Shown piece by piece: positions 9,473-17,467 of a DNA stretch of 64,000 bases. The stretch covers positions 4,404,514 to 4,468,513 of the forward strand of contig CP051246.1 of the NCBI GenBank assembly GCA_017795085.1, written 5' to 3'. Numbering within the stretch: position 1 is the first letter of the stretch; every line of letters begins with the position of its first letter. The notes under the pieces are model-generated. The model was not told where the DNA came from and made no database searches. It saw only the letters and a list, made by a program, of their open reading frames with translations. A program made the translations under genes and the position numbers. Source of the DNA: Salegentibacter sp. (lineage in GTDB: Bacteria; Bacteroidota; Bacteroidia; Flavobacteriales; Flavobacteriaceae).

Positions 9473-9489
9473 GGAAAATTAGAGTTTTC

Positions 9490-10263
9490 ATGAAGATTAT
9501 TTCTTATAACGTAAACGGAATAAGAGCGGCAATTCGCAAAGGTTTTTTAGATTGGGTGCAACAGGCCAATCCCGATGTGGTTTGCCTGCAGGAAATTAAA
9601 GCCCAGCCCGAGCAATTAGACCTAGAGGTTTTTGAGGAAGCAGGCTTCCCTTATCATTACTGGTATCCTGCGCAAAAGAAAGGCTATAGCGGGGTGGCCG
9701 TGCTTAGCAAAATTAAGCCTAAAAATGTGGAATACGGTACCGGCATAGAGTATATGGATTTTGAAGGTCGTAACCTGCGGGTAGATTTTGAAGGGGTTTC
9801 GGTAATGAGCTTGTATTTGCCTTCGGGCACCAATATTAAGCGCCTGGAACATAAATTCCAGTTTATGGATGATTTTCAGGAGTATATTAATACCTTAAAA
9901 CAGGACTATCCAAACCTGGTCATTTGCGGGGATTATAACATTTGCCACGAAGCTATTGATATTCACGACCCGGTTCGCCTTAAAAATGTTTCCGGCTTTT
10001 TACCCGAAGAGCGTAAATGGCTCGATAATTTTATGAAAAGTGGCTTTGTAGATTCTTTTAGGCACTTTAATAATGAACCAGATCAATATTCCTGGTGGAG
10101 TTATCGTGCCAATGCCCGTGCTAATAATAAAGGCTGGAGAATAGATTATAATTTAGTAGCCGAGCCTTTACAAGAAAAATTAAAACGCGCCGTTATATTA
10201 CCTGATGCCAAGCACAGCGATCATTGTCCTATTTTGTTAGAATTGGAATCAGAATTAAACTAA
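9490..10263 (+). CDS. xth: exodeoxyribonuclease III
   Basis: 257 residues, normal family length. Endonuclease/exonuclease/phosphatase-fold enzyme of base excision repair that cleaves DNA 5' to abasic sites and degrades 3' ends. Family motifs are all visible: MKIISYNVNGIRAAI at the N-terminus, the metal-binding LQEIKAQ near residue 36, CGDYNICH near 140 with the active-site Asp and Asn, YSWWSYR, WRIDYNL near 217 and the terminal catalytic SDHCPI near 246. It has a good promoter 40 bases upstream and is followed after 11 bases by the OmpA-like lipoprotein gene, with which it may be cotranscribed. Confidence 0.95.
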   Translation: MKIISYNVNGIRAAIRKGFLDWVQQANPDVVCLQEIKAQPEQLDLEVFEEAGFPYHYWYPAQKKGYSGVAVLSKIKPKNVEYGTGIEYMDFEGRNLRVDFEGVSVMSLYLPSGTNIKRLEHKFQFMDDFQEYINTLKQDYPNLVICGDYNICHEAIDIHDPVRLKNVSGFLPEERKWLDNFMKSGFVDSFRHFNNEPDQYSWWSYRANARANNKGWRIDYNLVAEPLQEKLKRAVILPDAKHSDHCPILLELESELN

Positions 10264-10274
10264 AACTCATTATC

Positions 10275-11222
10275 ATGAAAAAAATAATCTTTTCACTATC
10301 TGCTTTATTACTGTTAAGCTCATGTGTTTCTTCAAAAGTTTATAACGAACTGGAAGAAGAACATGCCGATTTAAAACGGGAAAACCGGCAGATGGAATCG
10401 GAGTTGGAGAATTATCGTGATATGGAAACCGAATTTAAAGCTTTGCAGGAGGACTATGCCGAAGCAACTTCAGAACGGGACCGGTTAAAAAATGAACTGG
10501 AAAGTTTACACAGAAACCATGAGCAACTTCAGGAATCTTATGATGCCCTGGAAGAGAACAGTTCAGAAGCTATTGCTGAAAATTCAAGGCAAAACCGGGA
10601 ACTTTTAGCTCAGTTGGAAGAAAAAGAAAAAGCCCTGGCAGAAGAACAATCCCGCTTAGATAAACTACAGCGTGATTTGGAATCCCGATCCCGCCGCATT
10701 GATGAGCTGGAAAGTTTGATTGCTGCCAAAGATGAAAAAATGAATGCCTTAAAAAATGCAATTTCCAATGCGCTTACCAGTTTTGAAGGAAAAGGTTTGA
10801 CCGTCGAGCAGCGTGATGGAAAAGTGTATGTTTCTATGGAAAATAAATTATTGTTCAGCTCGGGTAGCTGGGCGGTAAATGCGGAAGGGAAACAGGCGGT
10901 ACAGCAATTAGGAGCGGTTTTAGCTGAAAATCCGGATATTGCCGTGCTTATTGAAGGGCATACCGATAACGTGCCGTATGGTGGCAGTGGGGCGCTTAAG
11001 AACAATTGGGACCTTTCTACCAAAAGGGCTACTTCAATAGTTGAAATATTACGACAGAACAATGCGATTGATCCGCAGAACTTAACCGCGGCCGGTAGGG
11101 GGGAACATCTGCCTGTTGCTACTAATGAAACTTCTGAAGGCCGATCAAAAAACAGACGTATTGAAGTGATTCTCGAACCTAAACTTGATGAGGTTACCAA
11201 ATTGATTAATGAAGAAGATTAG
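10275..11222 (+). CDS. OmpA-family peptidoglycan-binding lipoprotein with coiled coil
   Basis: 315 residues from the ATG at 10275; the upstream in-frame ATG inside xth would spoil the signal peptide. Lipoprotein signal peptide ends LLLLSSC (lipidated Cys about 16). Residues about 20-165 form a long charged coiled coil, and about 190-305 an OmpA C-terminal domain with LLFSSGSWAVN, IEGHTDNVP and NWDLSTKRATSIV, including the Asp and Arg residues that hold diaminopimelate. Such proteins tie the outer membrane to the cell wall in Bacteroidota. The coiled coil probably sets the distance between membrane and peptidoglycan. It lies directly downstream of xth. Confidence 0.9.
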   Translation: MKKIIFSLSALLLLSSCVSSKVYNELEEEHADLKRENRQMESELENYRDMETEFKALQEDYAEATSERDRLKNELESLHRNHEQLQESYDALEENSSEAIAENSRQNRELLAQLEEKEKALAEEQSRLDKLQRDLESRSRRIDELESLIAAKDEKMNALKNAISNALTSFEGKGLTVEQRDGKVYVSMENKLLFSSGSWAVNAEGKQAVQQLGAVLAENPDIAVLIEGHTDNVPYGGSGALKNNWDLSTKRATSIVEILRQNNAIDPQNLTAAGRGEHLPVATNETSEGRSKNRRIEVILEPKLDEVTKLINEED

Positions 11223-11636
11223 CAAGTTCGGAATGTAGTTTCTTAAATATGAAAATAGGCTTAGCACAAATAAAGCCCACTAAAGGAGATATAAAAGAAA
11301 ATATTAAAAAGCATCTAAAATTTATTAATGATGCGGTACATTTTAAAGTAGATGCAATATTTTTTCCCGAACTCTCTTTAACCGGATATGAACCAAAGTT
11401 AGCTGAATCCCTTCACATGACGGTAGAAGACCGACGAATGGATAAATTTCAGGAAATATGTGACTCAGGGAATATCACTGTTAGTTTGGGTTTTCCAAGG
11501 AAAGTACATCGGTATACTGAAATAAGTATGCTGATTTTTCAGCCTAATATCCCCCGGCAAAGTTATTCAAAACAATATTTGCATACTGATGAAATTCCCT
11601 ATTTTGTAGGTGGGAAAGAGCAACTTTTGTTAAAAA

Positions 11637-11660
11637 TGCTAATCAAGGGTTGAAATAATA
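11637..11660 (+). repeat. left terminal inverted repeat of the IS982 element
   Basis: Pairs with the right end at 12653-12676; 20 of 24 positions agree by eye. It begins just after the TTAAAA flank. Confidence 0.85.
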
Positions 11661-11669
11661 ACAAAAAAA

Positions 11670-11759
11670 CAAGTCTAATTTGTTGAAAAACAACGCCTTA
11701 GACTTGCACAAGTCGCTGATAATCAGTAACTTATATGTGATTTCAAACACCATATAAGT
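11670..11759 (+). other. stem-loop leader in front of the transposase gene
   Basis: Four inverted repeats are packed in 90 bases: CAAGTCTAA/TTAGACTTG (11670-11678 and 11698-11706), GACTTG/CAAGTC (11701-11714), CTGAT/ATCAG (11716-11726) and ACTTATATG/CATATAAGT (11729-11737 and 11751-11759). The last ends one base before the transposase ATG. Such leaders often limit translation of transposases from read-through transcripts; that role is inferred here. Confidence 0.55.
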
Positions 11760-11760
11760 A

Positions 11761-12663
11761 ATGAATCCCAACGACAAGCACTCTAAATTAGTAAAAATTT
11801 ATTGTTATGTATGTGAAAAATTTGAAGAAGGTCTTTGGTTTGAATGTGAACGCTTCAGCAACAACAAAGAACCCAAGCTCAGCGATGAGGAAATCCTTGC
11901 CATTTATCTATACGTGATGTATTATCAAGAATATTTTAAAATCAAACAAATTCATCGGTTTGCCATGGACTACCTTTTGGACTGGTTCCCCAATTTGGGA
12001 ACTTATCAGGCTTTTAACAATAGGCTCAACAGGTTGTCCGGTGTGCTGGACAAGCTTAGTGGGGCAATCATTAAGGAATTCCATCCCCAAGACTGTTCAA
12101 AGAGCCAAAGCCTATTGGATTCCATGCCCATTATAACATGTTCCGGGAAAAGAGCTGGCAAAGTTGCCAGGGAAATTACAGATAAAGGCTATTGTTCCAC
12201 CAAATCCATGTACTATTATGGAATGAAACTACATGCGCTGGGTTTTCGTCGACAAGGGAAAATGCCCTATCCAGAAGAAATCATGTTTACACCTGCATCG
12301 GTAAATGACCTAAGCCTGTTCAAAGAGCAGTGGAGCACAATGGAAAACAGGATATTCATAGGAGACAAAATATATAACAACAAAGAGTTCTTTGAAGGAA
12401 TAGAAGACCACTATAATTCACACATGCTTACACCGGTCAAAGGAGTCAAAGGGATGCCACAATCCTTAAAAAATTTTGACAGGGCAGCCAATGACCTATA
12501 CTCTAGGGCTGTATCCAAAGTAAGGCAGCCTATTGAGTCATTGTTTAATTGGCTCATTGAAAAATCCGATATACAAGATGCACACCGGGCAAGATCTACT
12601 AAGGGATTAACAGTACATGCATATGGAAGATTGGCTGCGGCTTTTATAACTTTAATATTTTAA
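11761..12663 (+). CDS. IS982-family transposase
   Basis: 300 residues, full length for the family. DDE transposase: the acidic residues are probably Asp120 in LLDSMPIIT, Asp in FIGDKIYNN (about 200) and Glu in RQPIESLFNWL (about 260). The N-terminal part (ILAIYLYVMYYQEYF, then FPNLGTYQAFNNRLNRL) matches the family's DNA-binding region. The open frame and near-identical ends suggest recent insertion and possible activity. Codon use is less AT-skewed at third positions than the adjacent hydrolase halves, in line with an acquired element. The stop codon overlaps the right inverted repeat. Confidence 0.93.
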   Translation: MNPNDKHSKLVKIYCYVCEKFEEGLWFECERFSNNKEPKLSDEEILAIYLYVMYYQEYFKIKQIHRFAMDYLLDWFPNLGTYQAFNNRLNRLSGVLDKLSGAIIKEFHPQDCSKSQSLLDSMPIITCSGKRAGKVAREITDKGYCSTKSMYYYGMKLHALGFRRQGKMPYPEEIMFTPASVNDLSLFKEQWSTMENRIFIGDKIYNNKEFFEGIEDHYNSHMLTPVKGVKGMPQSLKNFDRAANDLYSRAVSKVRQPIESLFNWLIEKSDIQDAHRARSTKGLTVHAYGRLAAAFITLIF

Positions 12664-12676
12664 CCCTTGATTCGCA
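12653..12676 (-). repeat. right terminal inverted repeat of the IS982 element
   Basis: Reverse complement matches the left end at 11637-11660. It contains the transposase stop codon at 12661-12663. Confidence 0.85.
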
Positions 12677-13035
12677 TTAAAAGTAAAAAAGCAAAAAATT
12701 GCGCCTGCTATTTGTTACGAAGCTTTACAATCTTCCCATTTAGAAAATGTTTTAAAAAAGGGTGCTGAAATATACCTTGCCAGTGTAGCCAAGTCTGCAA
12801 AAGGAATTTTAAGTGCATCTGAATATTTTGCTACAATAAGTAAGAAGTATCGGATACCGGTTTTTATGGTAAATAGTGTTGGTTGTTGCGATAACTTTTT
12901 AAGTATTGGTAACACTTCAGTCTGGAATGAGAAAGGGATACGAATGGCGTCATTAGATAAACACTCTGAAAGTTTGTTGATTGTAGACTTGCAAACAAAT
13001 GAAATTTTAAAACACGAAATAGCGTAAAAAAATAG

Positions 13036-14073
13036 ATGAAATACACCAAACTCCCGAAAACCGATTTAGAAGTTAGTAAAATATGTTTAGGCACGATGAC
13101 CTGGGGTGAGCAAAACACCGAAGCTGAAGCTCACGCTCAACTCGATTATGCATTAGATCAAGGGGTGAATTTTATTGATACCGCTGAAATGTATGCAATT
13201 CCGGCACGACAGGAAACCCAGGGCAGGACTGAAGAAATTATTGGCTCCTGGTTAAAGAAAAATGGAAAAAGGGACGAGGTAATACTTGCCTCAAAAATAG
13301 CAGGGCCGGGAAATCAGGTTGCGCATATTCGAGAAAAACTGGATTATTCCAAAGAAAGTTTAGAAGAAGCTATAGATAAAAGCCTTAAACGTTTACAAAC
13401 CGATGTTATAGATCTTTATCAACTGCATTGGCCGGAACGGGTAACCAACTTTTTTGGTATTCGTGATTATCAATATTCCGAACAGGAAAAATGGGAAGAC
13501 AACTTTAATAAAGTGCTTTCAAATTTAGAATATTTCATTAAAAAAGGGAAGATAAAATATATCGGACTTTCCAATGAAACAGCATATGGAGTAATGAAAT
13601 TCGTAGAAGAAAGCCGTCAAAATGGTTTGCCTGAAATTGTAAGTGTTCAAAACCCGTACAACCTCATTAACCGAAAAGATGAGGTTGGTTTAACGGAAGT
13701 TTTGCATAGAGAAAATGTGGGATACCTGCCTTATTCGCCTCTGGGAATGGGTGTTTTAAGCGGGAAGCATCTAGACGGAATTAAAGAGAATACCCGATTG
13801 AGTATTTTTCCGCAGTATAAACGATATTCCGGGGAGCAGGCGGTAAAAGCCACGAGAAAATACAGCGAAATCGCCAAAAAACACGGATTGGATTTCGCGC
13901 AAATGTCCTTGGCTTTTGTAAATCAGCAGCCTTTTGTGACCAGTAATATTATTGGCGCTACAAATCTCGAGCAATTAAAATCGAACATAGAAAGTGTGAA
14001 TTTAGAACTTTCAGAAGAGGTTTTAAAAGAGATCAACACGGTGCATGAAAGTATCCCGAATCCTGCGCCTTAA
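13036..14073 (+). CDS. aldo/keto reductase, Tas-like
   Basis: 345 residues. NADPH-dependent TIM-barrel oxidoreductase of the aldo/keto reductase superfamily, closest in layout to Escherichia coli Tas: the marker LGTMTWGEQNTEAEA at residues 18-32, the Asp and Tyr of FIDTAEMYAIPARQETQG near 50-60, the catalytic Lys in VILASKIAGPG near 90 and the His in YQLHWPERVTNFFG near 125. The C-terminal part has the cofactor-phosphate loop around IIGATNLEQLKSNI. Cytoplasmic; natural substrate unknown. It lies 8 bases after the remnant of the hydrolase gene, so it probably lost its native operon promoter when the insertion sequence landed, unless the element supplies one. Confidence 0.9.
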   Translation: MKYTKLPKTDLEVSKICLGTMTWGEQNTEAEAHAQLDYALDQGVNFIDTAEMYAIPARQETQGRTEEIIGSWLKKNGKRDEVILASKIAGPGNQVAHIREKLDYSKESLEEAIDKSLKRLQTDVIDLYQLHWPERVTNFFGIRDYQYSEQEKWEDNFNKVLSNLEYFIKKGKIKYIGLSNETAYGVMKFVEESRQNGLPEIVSVQNPYNLINRKDEVGLTEVLHRENVGYLPYSPLGMGVLSGKHLDGIKENTRLSIFPQYKRYSGEQAVKATRKYSEIAKKHGLDFAQMSLAFVNQQPFVTSNIIGATNLEQLKSNIESVNLELSEEVLKEINTVHESIPNPAP

Positions 14074-14229
14074 TGGGATTCTTTTGATTTACTGCTTAAC
14101 TGGCGTTACGTGGTTTAGGAACTAAGATGGTTGAAAAATACAAGCCTTCATGCTTGGGAAAATATCCCGGAGAAAAGTTAGAAGCAATGAACTATAGTCG
14201 GTGTTAATCGTTTTTTATTTTATTTCAAT

Positions 14230-14597
14230 TTATCGTTTTACCAAGTCGATGTAGGCGTTCTTTTTGAAGTCGAACCAATTTTGCCGATGAGCCGAGGAAT
14301 CAATCAGAATCTTGAAGTTTTGAAACGGTTTTCGTCTTGAAAGCCGCTCTAAAATTCTGTTTCTGAAATTGGTGTCGTTCATTGAGTGGGCGAAATTCTC
14401 CATTATTCGAAATCCCTGGTTTGAATCCATTTTTTCAAACCTGTCGTATTATCCCAATCATTTTCAATTTTATTGATGGTGTCTTGCTAAGGTCCAGGAT
14501 AAAATTCAATTGTTCGAGTGGGTCGATGGTAAAAACAAATCATTCTGCAGTTGAGGAGTTCGGCAATTTCTGAGATATGTTCATCGGTTAACGTCAT
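14230..14597 (-). pseudogene. UPF0158 family protein gene, decayed
   Basis: Reading from the ATG at 14597 (minus strand) gives MTLTDEHISEIAELL and 36 residues to a TAG at 14487-14489. The same frame then continues with QDTINKIENDWDN up to a second stop, and a different frame carries the C-terminal half (14430 to 14230) with RIMENFAHSMND, NRILERLSRRKPFQNFK and WFDFKKNAYIDLV. These segments match, in order, the UPF0158 family (about 140-150 residues, function unknown). At least one stop, one frameshift and a short deletion after the TAG separate them. It lies in the first part of the accessory island, suggesting relaxed selection. Confidence 0.75.
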
Positions 14598-14677
14598 TTG
14601 TTGTTTTAGCTTGTGCAACGAATAGTTGCGGGGGTTGGTATTTAACTTTGCAAGTATACAGCGAACTGAAAATCCGC

Positions 14678-14699
14678 GAATCCCAACCTTTTGGGATTC
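14678..14699. repeat. perfect 9-base hairpin GAATCCCAA/TTGGGATTC
   Basis: Stem GAATCCCAA (14678-14686) and TTGGGATTC (14691-14699) with a CCTT loop, between the UPF0158 remnant and the next lipoprotein gene. No T-tract follows on either strand, so it is not an obvious terminator. It may be part of the boundary sequences of the accessory island. Confidence 0.5.
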
Positions 14700-14750
14700 A
14701 GAAGTAGACGAGTAGAAGTAATTATTTATAGTATTGTTGCCACACGTATC

Positions 14751-15491
14751 TTATGATATCCAAGTTCCAATAATTTCATCTATAATCCACTTACCTTCTT
14801 TGGTTTTTCTAATGAAAATCCGGTAGCCAGAACCATTCAAAGGTGCCATAGAGTAACTACCATCAAGAACTCCAAAGGTTCTTGTTTTATCAAATAATAT
14901 TCTAGAAAACCCGACATATGCAACTACATTATATTTATATTTAGTTCTCCAGAATTCTCGTCCTTCTGGGAATTCAGTCCGATATTTAAATTTGACTTTT
15001 TTATGATTTGTTTTAAGTTTATTTATCTCAAGAGCGAAATTTTTTGTGAGATCTAATGTGTTCGGTGAGATATTGTATTCTTTAAAATGTTCCTCAAATT
15101 GAGGTTTCGTATCTTTTTCAGTATAAGAAATTGAATCTTGGACTACTAAAAAATAAGAAGTTGTGTCTTTCACAATAGAATCTTTTACCTTTTCCCAGGT
15201 TCTCATTATTGGTTTGTAATCATCCGACCTTAACCATTTTTCATATGTCTTGTTGTAAGAATCAGATTCATTATTTATATCATGACCTTTTTCTTTTAGA
15301 AAGTTTGGCGGTGGTGGCGGTGGTGGAATCAACCTCATATCGGAATGAACGGAATCGATTATTGAAGGGAATATTTCATAGAATACAGATTGTTCAAATT
15401 CAGTTACAGACAACTCTTTATCTTCTTTACAATTTTGAAAGATTGAAGTGATTATTAACGTTAGAACTATGGTCGCAAATTTTTTCTTCAT
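14751..15491 (-). CDS. hypothetical lipoprotein with polyproline run
   Basis: 246 residues; I do not recognise the family. The N-terminus MKKKFATIVLTLIITSIFQNC is a lipoprotein signal peptide with the lipidated Cys at 21. A run of seven prolines follows at about residues 56-62, then a mixed charged region and a C-terminal half with a beta-rich pattern ending in KWIIDEIIGTWIS, which resembles the end of NTF2-like or DUF4348-type domains, though I cannot assign it. It sits in the AT-rich island as the last of a series of minus-strand genes. 12 bases upstream of its start is a GTTACCCA boundary motif (15504-15511). Probably an envelope protein, function unknown. Confidence 0.7.
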   Translation of the reverse strand: MKKKFATIVLTLIITSIFQNCKEDKELSVTEFEQSVFYEIFPSIIDSVHSDMRLIPPPPPPPNFLKEKGHDINNESDSYNKTYEKWLRSDDYKPIMRTWEKVKDSIVKDTTSYFLVVQDSISYTEKDTKPQFEEHFKEYNISPNTLDLTKNFALEINKLKTNHKKVKFKYRTEFPEGREFWRTKYKYNVVAYVGFSRILFDKTRTFGVLDGSYSMAPLNGSGYRIFIRKTKEGKWIIDEIIGTWIS

Positions 15492-15503
15492 ATGTTTTAC
15501 AGT

Positions 15504-15511
15504 GTTACCCA
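15504..15511 (+). repeat. cassette-boundary motif GTTACCCA (left partner)
   Basis: Occurs between two island genes, in opposite orientation to TGGGTAAC at 15955-15962; together they bracket the 138-residue lipoprotein gene. See 15942 and 17311 for the longer related copies. Confidence 0.4.
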
Positions 15512-15517
15512 GCGTTT

Positions 15518-15934
15518 TTATTCCACTAAGGTTACTATTCCGTCTTTTCCTTTTTTGAACACACTTTTCTCTTTTTTAATAATTCTCCCTTGAGGCCTTA
15601 ATCCTCTATTAAGCTCAACAATTTTTACTGATTTTTCCTCTTTTATGAAAACTACTAAATCATAATAATCCGAATAGTGAATTCCGTTTTGTCTAATATT
15701 TGCAAGATTTAAGTTTAATTCTTCCTCGACATTTTCTACCGTTGTGTATGGTCCGAGAATTATTAAATTATCCCAATCAAAATCGGTCATTTTAGCGAAA
15801 TCAACTGTTCCTATTTCAGAGTTTAATTGCCTTTCAACTTTTTCCGCCAATTTTTCATCGTTTTCAAGTTGGAATAAATATCCACAAGAAACAGTCGAAA
15901 GAAATAAAATTCCAATTCCGATTATTTTTCTCAT
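15518..15934 (-). CDS. hypothetical small lipoprotein
   Basis: 138 residues, family not recognised. Signal peptide MRKIIGIGILFLSTVSC gives a lipidated Cys at 17. The mature domain alternates charged and aliphatic residues with DWDNLIILGPYTTVENVEEEL near the middle and a C-terminal strand pair, a pattern seen in several small Bacteroidota lipoproteins. The segment DNLIILGPY is reminiscent of proteins found in toxin-immunity or signalling neighbourhoods, but that is weak. It is bracketed by inverted GTTACCCA/TGGGTAAC motifs, suggesting it moved as a unit. Confidence 0.65.
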   Translation of the reverse strand: MRKIIGIGILFLSTVSCGYLFQLENDEKLAEKVERQLNSEIGTVDFAKMTDFDWDNLIILGPYTTVENVEEELNLNLANIRQNGIHYSDYYDLVVFIKEEKSVKIVELNRGLRPQGRIIKKEKSVFKKGKDGIVTLVE

Positions 15935-15941
15935 AATTTTA

Positions 15942-15969
15942 TTTTTTCAAATGTTGGGTAACCGTCTCG
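15942..15969 (+). repeat. 28-base boundary repeat, copy 1
   Basis: T-tract, CAAATGTTGGGTAACCG and a short tail. It matches the copy at 17311-17338 at about 22 of 28 positions; both lie just upstream of a minus-strand lipoprotein gene. Confidence 0.55.
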
Positions 15970-16203
15970 TATAAAAACAGTGCGAGCGGGAGAGCTTGAT
16001 TGACAGCAGGACAATCCGCTAAGTCAAAGTGAGCAACAAGTTTCAATTTGAAACAGATTTAAGCATTATTTTTATATTGTTGGCTGTTGGTTTTTTTAAT
16101 AATTTGGACCGTATATTTTTTTCAATTTTCGGTTCCGATAAATTTTATAGAGCGAAATAAGGAAAAAGAAACAGTTAAAACAGGAAAAACAACTAAGGAA
16201 AAT

Positions 16204-16600
16204 TTATAAAAAACAAAATCTAAAATTATCCCAGGAATCAAAAAGAAGGAAATATAGAGAATCTGAGTTCTCCCCACCGCAAAAAGAAAATCCGTAGTAT
16301 TGGCGCATAAAATCTCCAATTGGACGCACATAGTTTTGGAAATTAGAAATCACTTCATCGTTCGTTAATTGTCCATTTCGATGATTATTAAAATATTCCA
16401 GCAATTTCTTTTTCATCCGTACTTCACCGATTTCCTGAAGCCGAGTGTTCTTTTTTATTTAGCTGAGGATGTTTGACCAAATGATAAATAAAATTATCAA
16501 CTGAATTATAATGAATCTTAGACTTTTCCTCCTTTTCTAATAAAGAACAAATTTCCTCAAATTCATTTAGAACGATGTTATTTAAATTCTGATTTTCCAT
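16204..16600 (-). pseudogene. small hypothetical gene, probably split by a one-base frameshift
   Basis: The first frame (ATG at 16600 to TGA at 16424) encodes 58 residues beginning MENQNLNNIVLNEFEEI. The second begins 7 bases downstream at 16416 and encodes 70 residues beginning MKKKLLEYFNNHRNG. Removing one T near 16448 joins them smoothly as HPQLNKKEHRLQEIGEVRM, so I read them as one protein of about 130 residues whose frame was lost. The C-terminus may also have drifted: an overlapping frame (16331 to 16122) is strongly hydrophobic. Alternatively these are two separate small genes. No family recognised; located in the accessory island. Confidence 0.5.
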
Positions 16601-16654
16601 TCTAACTTATTAGCTTGCAGCCAATGTTGAACGCTTAGTTATTGCCCACAGTTT

Positions 16655-17299
16655 TCATTTCATGCTATAATTTTCATTCGCCCATTTTATTGTCGGTTCA
16701 ATCCATTCTTTTAAAGGTTTGAACAAAAATCCGTGTCCCATTCCTGTATTCAGCTCGATCTCTTTAAAGTGTTGTAGTTTACAGCTCGATGTCGTTTTTC
16801 TTTCCAATGCAGAAACTCCAAAAGGGTCGGACTTTTCGTAAATGGTTAATATATTACCGCAGTAATTGATTTCTGGAATATTTTCAATGTCGCTATCCCT
16901 AAAACTTGCTACAAAAACAAAATTCAAGTCAGAATTATTTGCCAATGTCGAAACATATTGAGCGATATATCCACCTTTTGAAGTTCCAATTATTGTAATC
17001 TTTTTTGGTTCAGTTCCACCTTTTATTAAGCTGTCAATTTGATTTACAATTACGACTGCGTAATCTCTAGCATTTGTGTTTCCGCTTCGTTTTTCACTTA
17101 TTACTTTTAATCCACTTTTTTCAAATTCAGCGATAATTTCCTTGTATTCAGTCCGCCCAAATTCCGGGTGCAATTCATTCAGATTATGTTCTTCTAAAAA
17201 TCGATTGTGAAGGAAGAAAATAAATCGGTCATCATTTTCGGTTTCGCACGCAAATAAAGTCGAGCAAAAAAGAAATCCAATTAATAGACTTATTTTCAT
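16655..17299 (-). CDS. alpha/beta-hydrolase-fold lipoprotein
   Basis: 214 residues. Lipoprotein signal peptide MKISLLIGFLFCSTLFAC (Cys18). The mature part has the alpha/beta hydrolase layout: a first strand FIFFLHNRFLEE, the nucleophile elbow IIGTSKGGYIA near residue 107-115 (candidate Ser in GTSKGG), an acidic residue near IYEKSDPFG around 160 and the final His in TGMGHGFLF near 190. So a complete Ser-Asp-His triad is plausible, suggesting a serine esterase or lipase anchored in the envelope. Substrate unknown. It is the most upstream gene of the island on this strand; the 28-base boundary repeat (17311-17338) lies 12 bases in front of its ATG. Confidence 0.75.
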   Translation of the reverse strand: MKISLLIGFLFCSTLFACETENDDRFIFFLHNRFLEEHNLNELHPEFGRTEYKEIIAEFEKSGLKVISEKRSGNTNARDYAVVIVNQIDSLIKGGTEPKKITIIGTSKGGYIAQYVSTLANNSDLNFVFVASFRDSDIENIPEINYCGNILTIYEKSDPFGVSALERKTTSSCKLQHFKEIELNTGMGHGFLFKPLKEWIEPTIKWANENYSMK

Positions 17300-17310
17300 T
17301 GATTTACGAT

Positions 17311-17338
17311 TTTTTTCAAATTATGGGTAACCGGTATA
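17311..17338 (+). repeat. 28-base boundary repeat, copy 2
   Basis: T-tract followed by CAAATTATGGGTAACCGG; related to the copy at 15942-15969. It marks the right side of the accessory island. Confidence 0.55.
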
Positions 17339-17467
17339 TAAATTCAATAGTACATTTATATCATTCATAAATCTAAAACAATTATCACCTTTTAGTAAGA
17401 ATTTATTGTGGAGTAAGTGAAAATAGAAATAATTATTCGTCTTTTGTTGTGAGACACGAAATTTTTC

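Larger units (their letters stand above)
11636..12676 (+). mobile_element. IS982-family insertion sequence
   Basis: About 1.04 kb. Ends are imperfect 24-base inverted repeats, 11637-11660 and 12653-12676 (left core TGCTAATCAAGGGTT, right core in reverse TGCGAATCAAGGGTT). The flanks show TTAAAA on both sides (11630-11635 and 12677-12682), a probable target duplication of 6 or 7 bases. One transposase gene fills the element, and its stop codon lies inside the right repeat. Confidence 0.9.
11249..13027 (+). pseudogene. carbon-nitrogen hydrolase gene interrupted by an IS982-type element
   Basis: The N-terminal part (11249 to about 11635) carries FFPELSLTGYEP with the catalytic Glu and the Lys region SYSKQYLHT. 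The insertion sequence then breaks the frame. After it, from about 12677, the same protein resumes with LKVKKQKIAPAICYEAL, containing the catalytic Cys, and runs to the TAA at 13025-13027. Rejoining the halves through the duplicated target gives one nitrilase-fold protein of ordinary length (about 245 residues). The insertion separates Glu/Lys from Cys, so neither part can be active. The substrate is unknown. The next gene, an aldo/keto reductase, begins only 8 bases after the remnant and may once have been in its operon. Confidence 0.93.

Noticed and set aside
10610-11200. 196-codon open frame on the minus strand
   Set aside because: Antisense to the OmpA-like lipoprotein gene, Ser/Phe-rich, no start context or domain.
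16122-16331. Hydrophobic 69-codon frame on the minus strand
   Set aside because: Overlaps the frameshifted hypothetical gene; may be its displaced C-terminus but cannot stand alone as a gene.
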